Of a stretch of 10,654 bases of DNA, positions 6,417-10,654 are shown one piece after another. The DNA is from an uncultured Ruminococcus sp. (GTDB taxonomy: Bacteria; Bacillota; Clostridia; Oscillospirales; Ruminococcaceae): positions 1 to 10,654 of the forward strand of contig CAMWRC010000022.1 in assembly GCA_947176565.1 (NCBI GenBank). Reading direction: 5' to 3'. Under the pieces are notes generated by a model, which had not been told where the DNA came from, made no database searches, and saw only the letters and a program-made list of their open reading frames with translations. Every line of letters begins with the position of its first letter. Position 1 is the first letter of the stretch. The position numbers and the translations under genes are program-made.

Positions 6417-8281
6417 TCAATCACCTGCTGTTCCTGATAATCGCTGTTGTAGTAATCTTCCGTGATTTCATTATCATAATTTTCTGTAAATTCATCAGCG
6501 GCTGTAGTTTCGGTTGTATTTTCGGTATCAGTTACAGCGGCGGCTGTCGTTGTCAATGTTGTTGTTACGGATTCATCATACTGCGGAACAAGTTCATTTC
6601 CGCCGCAGAGAGTGATATATTCATCGAGCGTAAGTGCGCCGTCGGAATTATATGAACGGATAAAATCGTCTCTTGAGATATACTCTTCAGAAAATTCTCC
6701 GTTTTCGTCTGTCAGATATTTTCCGTACCACAGACCAAAGAACGACCATACTGCATTATCGCGGAAAGATATATCAATATCAGGAATACGGCTGCACTCA
6801 CTGAGTGCGATAAGCTTATTTTTTCCGACTATATTCTGCAATGCGAGGAACTGTTCGTACCGGCTTCCGAAGTCCTTGTCGGAACTTATATATATATCCA
6901 GTGATGCGATGTCAAATGTTGATTTGTCGACGAGTGTTGATTCGCTCTGACCATTCCATACCCATATGAGATTATCAAGCTCAAAATATTTTGTAAAGCG
7001 ATTGTACATAAGTTCCCAGAGCCATTTATATGCATCTGTACCGTCTGCGCCCCACCAGAACCAGTCGCCGTAGGCTTCATGCAGAGGTCTCCACAGAACC
7101 GGTATACCTTTATTTTTGAGAGACATGAGCTGACCTGCCATATTGTCGATATCAAGTATCAGACCATAGCATTGTTCTGAAATTTTACCCTCACCGTAAA
7201 GACCGCGTATTTCCTCCTGCGGAAGTTCAGCTATTTTTTCGTCAGTAATTGCAGCGGAAAGCTTGAAATCAGTTTCCTTTGCATAGACGGAGGGTTTTTT
7301 TGAGGGAGCTTCCCAGTACCACATAAGACCTACGATACCGCCCCTTCTGTACCAGTCGGCGCAGGCATCGATATCCTTGAATGTGCTGTCGAAAGAATTT
7401 CCGGAAGTATGCATTGCAGAAAAACGTATAGCCGGATATTTTCCGGTAGTCTGATATACGAATTCGATTTCAGAATTTGTTTCATCAGAAGCATACTGAC
7501 CTGTAATAGTATATTTTCCGTAATTGCTGCTGAGAAAATTCAGGAGTTCCTTAGCAGATTCTCCGGCATTTTTGTTTGACGGTCTGCCGTCGGCGTTATA
7601 TTTTATTTCACTGAGAGAGGTATTGTTGGCGATTTTCATATAGTCGAGCTTGATATTTCCGTTCTGCGGACAGATTTCTATTTTTGACTTGCCTTTAGTA
7701 AGAAAAACTCCGTAGAGAGTTATAAGTGTGAAATCGTCGTCGTCCATAGTTTTAAAAGTGCTTATTTCCTTATCGTTCAGCGATATGCGGCAGTCAACAA
7801 GTTTATCGGAAGATATGCTGAATGACAAATCATAGTGCTGATTTGTTGGTGCATCGACTTCAAAGATAACGAAGCTGCTGCCATCATTTCCGAATCCGGT
7901 AACATAGCCGTAGCCGCTGTATTTTTCACCTGTACTGTTTTCGCTGTTATCGGGGTCTATCACCATAGGAGTGCCTCTGACTTCAAGATTTTCCGTCATC
8001 CACGCTTCCTCGGCTTCATAAAGGTCGCCAGCGTGTTTCTTTTCTATTTCAGGGTAAGATATAGGATAATCCGGATAAGTTTCAGCTGGTTCAGCGGTTG
8101 TGCCTGACGTATATGTGATAATTTCACTGCTTTCCGGAGAAGTATCTGAAACTGATGAACTGTCTGATGATTGCGAAGTTTCTGGTTTTTCCTTGATTTT
8201 TTCTGAATTTTGGCACGCTGTAAGTGAAGATAAGGCAAGAACTGCCGAAGATACAAGTGATATAATTCTGTTGATTTTCAT
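6413..8281 (-). CDS. Lipoprotein GH26 beta-mannanase-type glycoside hydrolase with CBM35-like module
   Basis: 622 aa; ATG start 8 nt after AAGGA (8290-8294). A lipoprotein signal peptide ends in the lipobox LTAC, with C23 as the lipidated residue. A Ser/Thr/Glu/Pro-rich spacer (24-80) leads to a beta-sandwich-like region (about 86-218) starting with LYEAE, typical of CBM35-type carbohydrate-binding modules. The GH26 catalytic barrel (about 228-556) contains the acid/base E402 in LWRPLHEAYGDWFWWG (396-411), NLIWVWN (437-443) and the nucleophile E495 in ALSECS. The closing TLDEY near 551-555 is the usual GH26 end. A 50-residue Thr-rich then acid/Tyr-rich tail follows (571-622) with no further domain. 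It probably cleaves beta-mannan (or a related backbone) outside the membrane by a retaining mechanism; exact substrate is inferred. It is the middle gene of the operon, 14 nt after GH95 and overlapping the HAD-like gene. Confidence 0.93.
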   Translation of the reverse strand: MKINRIISLVSSAVLALSSLTACQNSEKIKEKPETSQSSDSSSVSDTSPESSEIITYTSGTTAEPAETYPDYPISYPEIEKKHAGDLYEAEEAWMTENLEVRGTPMVIDPDNSENSTGEKYSGYGYVTGFGNDGSSFVIFEVDAPTNQHYDLSFSISSDKLVDCRISLNDKEISTFKTMDDDDFTLITLYGVFLTKGKSKIEICPQNGNIKLDYMKIANNTSLSEIKYNADGRPSNKNAGESAKELLNFLSSNYGKYTITGQYASDETNSEIEFVYQTTGKYPAIRFSAMHTSGNSFDSTFKDIDACADWYRRGGIVGLMWYWEAPSKKPSVYAKETDFKLSAAITDEKIAELPQEEIRGLYGEGKISEQCYGLILDIDNMAGQLMSLKNKGIPVLWRPLHEAYGDWFWWGADGTDAYKWLWELMYNRFTKYFELDNLIWVWNGQSESTLVDKSTFDIASLDIYISSDKDFGSRYEQFLALQNIVGKNKLIALSECSRIPDIDISFRDNAVWSFFGLWYGKYLTDENGEFSEEYISRDDFIRSYNSDGALTLDEYITLCGGNELVPQYDESVTTTLTTTAAAVTDTENTTETTAADEFTENYDNEITEDYYNSDYQEQQVIE

Positions 8282-8295
8282 AAATTCCGTCCTTT

Positions 8296-10611
8296 TCAGC
8301 TTTTAATGAAGTATTTTCCGCCTGCTGTCGTATTGAATATTACCACGTCGTTTTCAATACGCGAGCCGATATTTTCGCCGTCGCATGAAATTATCATGAT
8401 ACAGTTTGCGCGGACGCGGCATTCACCGCCTTTATCCGAAATTATTTCTGCATATTTAATTTTTCCGTCTTTCCACTCAATATTCACGGTAAATCCGCCC
8501 TTTGCACGTAGACCCTTTACAGAGCCGCACGGCCATTCATCAGGAAGTGCCGGCAGAAGAACTATTTCACCGCTGGTACTCTGGAGCAGAGCCTCGGCAA
8601 TCGCAGATGTACCGCCGAAATTTCCGTCTATCTGGAACGGAGGGTGCATATTGAACATATTCGGATAAGTAGAATGAGTAATGAGTTTTTTAAGATTTTC
8701 ATAAACCATTCTGCCGTCATAGAGTCGCGCCCACATATTAGTTATCCATGCACAGCTCCAGCCGGTATGACCGCCGCCGTGTATGAGACGGCGGACGAGA
8801 GTTGCACGGGCGGCATCAGCCAGTTTCGGAGTTTTTGCGGGAGTTATGATGTCAGCAGGGTGAAGTGCGAAAAGTTGTGATATATGTCTGTGACCTGCTT
8901 CAATTTCCTCATAGTCAACAGCCCATTCTTTAATCTGACCATATCTTCCGATTTCAGGCTGATGAAGTTTTTTCAGGAGTTTCTTTAATTTTTCAGCGAA
9001 TCTTATATCTTTGCCGAGTATTTCAGAGGATTTTATAACGTCGTTGAAAAGAACTGTAATAATCTGTGAATCCATTGACGGACCTATGCATAGACAGCCT
9101 TTTACGCCGTTTTCTGTGCGGTAAGTATTTTCCGGAGAGACGGACGGACAGGTTACGAGTCTGCCCTCATTGTCCTCAATGAGAAATTCGGTAAAAAATT
9201 CTGCCGCTTCTTTGAGAATGTGGTATTTTTCGGCAAGGAAATCCTTGTCAAGGGTATATTCATAATGTTCAAATATGTGAAGTGCAAGCCATGCTCCGCC
9301 TGTTACCCAGAGTGTTGACGGAATCAATATATCCTGAGGAGTGGTATCTCCCCATATATCGGTATTATGATGACATACGAATCCATTTTTTACGCCGTAC
9401 ATTTCTTTTGCTGTGGTACGTCCGTTTTCGCAGACGCGTTCCAGCAGGTCAAAAAGCGGAAGATGACATTCCGAAAGATTACAGCTTTCAGCGCACCAGT
9501 AATTCATTTCAGTATTGATATTCAGTGCGTATCTGCTTCCCCACGCCGGCAACATATCGGAGTTCCATATTCCCTGAAGATTCATTGGCTGAGTACCGGC
9601 GCGGCTTGCTGAAATCATAAGATAGCGTCCGTAATTGAAATAGAGTTCTATAAGCTTATTATCATGAATAAGGCGTTCGCAGTCTTTGCTGTCCATTTCA
9701 TCGCCTTTGAGACGTGCGATACGTTCATCAGTGCAGAGTTTTCCGAGTTCCTGACCGCTGTTGTCGGGAAGTTCAAGTTCAACGCGGTTGAAAAGTTCCT
9801 GATAATCCGAAACATGGCGGAAATAGAGTTCATCATACGAGCAGCTGAGTGCCATTTCAGTATCAATAACAGCGGATTCGATATAATTTTCGGTGTAGAA
9901 GCTTGTGCAGACAGATACTATAATCATGACGGAATCAGCATTGGTTACGGAAATTTTTCCGCCGATTGTTCTGACATCGCCGCCCTGAGCTTCAGCACCT
10001 ATGCAGGCTGCAAAGAAAATACCGTTGCTGCTGCCTGTTCCGCCGGTATAGAGGAGCATATTTTTTCCGCATGGACGGTTGTCGTCGTAATAATCATCTC
10101 TGCCGTCGATGCTGCATGTCATATTGATACTTTTCGGCGTATCGCTGTGAATATCAATAACCATTACCTGGTCAGGAGCGGAACAGAAAATATTTCTGCT
10201 GAACTGTTTTCCGCCGGAAGTAAAGGAAATTCCGGAGACAGCAGTTGAAAGGTCAAGAAACCGTGAATAATCGCGGGCTTTCCCGTCGAGTTCCATGTGT
10301 ATATTAAGACTGCCGAGAGGCATATAATGGCGCATATTTTCGGGTACGCCCTGCATTTTCTGAAATGCTGTCTTTTCAGCAGCCGGAATATCGCCTTTTT
10401 TCAGAAGTTCGCGGACTTCGGCAAGACCTTCCTGAGCATCGGGATTGATTCTGTGTCTCAGACCGCCTGACCATATGGAATCCTCATTAAGATTTATAGT
10501 ATCGTCAGCAGGAACGCCGAATATCATACCGCCGATTCTGCCGTTCCCTACCGGAAGTGCTTCGTTGAAGTTTCCGGCAGGGTATTTATATTTCAAAATA
10601 GTTTCTGACAT
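8296..10611 (-). CDS. GH95 alpha-L-fucosidase / alpha-L-galactosidase
   Basis: 771 aa, typical for single-module GH95; ATG start 7 nt after AGGAG (10619-10623). The N-terminal beta domain begins with [16 protein letters not shown] (17-32) and [10 protein letters not shown] (41-50). The (alpha/alpha)6 catalytic domain contains NLQGIWN (344-350), NINTEMNYW with N364 and N366, CPSVSPEN with the probable general acid E494, [13 protein letters not shown] with H574, and FQIDGNFGG with D662 as the general base. These match the inverting GH95 mechanism of Bifidobacterium AfcA, where two Asn activate the base. At the pocket position two residues before the first Asn, where AfcA has His and a characterised alpha-L-galactosidase has Thr, there is Ala362, so the preferred sugar is unclear. 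There is no signal peptide: a cytoplasmic enzyme acting on imported oligosaccharides. First gene of the operon. Confidence 0.95.
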   Translation of the reverse strand: MSETILKYKYPAGNFNEALPVGNGRIGGMIFGVPADDTINLNEDSIWSGGLRHRINPDAQEGLAEVRELLKKGDIPAAEKTAFQKMQGVPENMRHYMPLGSLNIHMELDGKARDYSRFLDLSTAVSGISFTSGGKQFSRNIFCSAPDQVMVIDIHSDTPKSINMTCSIDGRDDYYDDNRPCGKNMLLYTGGTGSSNGIFFAACIGAEAQGGDVRTIGGKISVTNADSVMIIVSVCTSFYTENYIESAVIDTEMALSCSYDELYFRHVSDYQELFNRVELELPDNSGQELGKLCTDERIARLKGDEMDSKDCERLIHDNKLIELYFNYGRYLMISASRAGTQPMNLQGIWNSDMLPAWGSRYALNINTEMNYWCAESCNLSECHLPLFDLLERVCENGRTTAKEMYGVKNGFVCHHNTDIWGDTTPQDILIPSTLWVTGGAWLALHIFEHYEYTLDKDFLAEKYHILKEAAEFFTEFLIEDNEGRLVTCPSVSPENTYRTENGVKGCLCIGPSMDSQIITVLFNDVIKSSEILGKDIRFAEKLKKLLKKLHQPEIGRYGQIKEWAVDYEEIEAGHRHISQLFALHPADIITPAKTPKLADAARATLVRRLIHGGGHTGWSCAWITNMWARLYDGRMVYENLKKLITHSTYPNMFNMHPPFQIDGNFGGTSAIAEALLQSTSGEIVLLPALPDEWPCGSVKGLRAKGGFTVNIEWKDGKIKYAEIISDKGGECRVRANCIMIISCDGENIGSRIENDVVIFNTTAGGKYFIKS

Positions 10612-10642
10612 AGAAAATCTCCTGTAATTTTCATTTCACTAT

Positions 10643-10651
10643 ATTATATCA
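10643..10651 (-). promoter_or_regulatory. Extended -10 of the glycoside hydrolase operon promoter
   Basis: On the minus strand TATAAT (10648-10643) is preceded by TG and one base (TGATATAAT). The -35 box would fall beyond the right edge of the window. A start near 10635 gives a leader of about 24 nt to the GH95 ATG. No operator can be judged without the upstream sequence. Confidence 0.65.
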
Positions 10652-10654
10652 CAC

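Noticed and set aside
6640..6680. Dockerin-like Ca-binding repeat at the end of the GH26 domain (NSDGALTLDEY)
   Set aside because: Only one partial loop is present and the TLDE pattern is the usual C-terminal end of GH26 barrels; a dockerin needs two duplicated segments.
9664..10248. 194-codon ORF antisense to GH95
   Set aside because: Shadow of a highly conserved enzyme; no start signal and no known domain.

Overview
The window looks like the chromosome of a fibre-degrading, anaerobic, low-to-medium GC Bacillota, most likely a Ruminococcus-type member of the Oscillospiraceae. This rests on a clear Spo0A orthologue, strong GGAGG-type ribosome binding sites, consensus sigma-A promoters, a MEP-pathway gene pair and a glycoside-hydrolase cluster (GH95 plus lipoprotein GH26). 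The organism call is an inference from gene content; no rRNA or tRNA gene is present.

Left half (1-3620), plus strand: one transcription unit with a good extended -10 promoter (35-63) and a strong hairpin terminator (3568-3613). In order it carries a two-TM membrane protein with a degenerate signal-peptidase-like outer domain and a long charged cytoplasmic tail; a membrane-anchored GT2 polyprenyl-phosphate glycosyltransferase; ispD; and ispF. The last three are linked: IspD and IspF make isoprenoid precursors, and the GT2 is of the type that loads a sugar onto a polyprenyl-phosphate carrier.

Middle (3621-5108), minus strand: spo0A with its own promoter, followed 38 nt downstream by a flavin-reductase-like FMN-binding protein. 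This unit converges on the plus-strand operon, and the hairpin between them is built to stop transcription from both sides.

Right half (5109-10654), minus strand: a tight three-gene operon read from a promoter at the right edge. It runs GH95 family alpha-L-fucosidase/galactosidase (no signal peptide, cytoplasmic), then 14 nt later a lipoprotein GH26 beta-mannanase-type enzyme with a CBM35-like module, then, through a GTGA stop/start overlap, a HAD-fold protein that has lost its catalytic aspartate. The layout suggests surface cleavage of a hemicellulose and intracellular trimming of L-fucosyl or L-galactosyl side groups; the role of the third protein is unknown.

Most noteworthy: two independent apparent pseudoenzymes (the signal-peptidase-like protein with Ser->Pro and His->Leu, and the HAD-like protein with Asp->Lys), each inside a well-formed operon with intact, active-looking enzymes. 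Also notable are an unusual residue in the GH95 substrate pocket, a Thr/acid-rich tail on the GH26 protein that leads to no module, and a Spo0A receiver with an altered phosphorylation-site loop. No mobile elements, CRISPR arrays, RNA genes or intergenic gaps above 300 nt were found.
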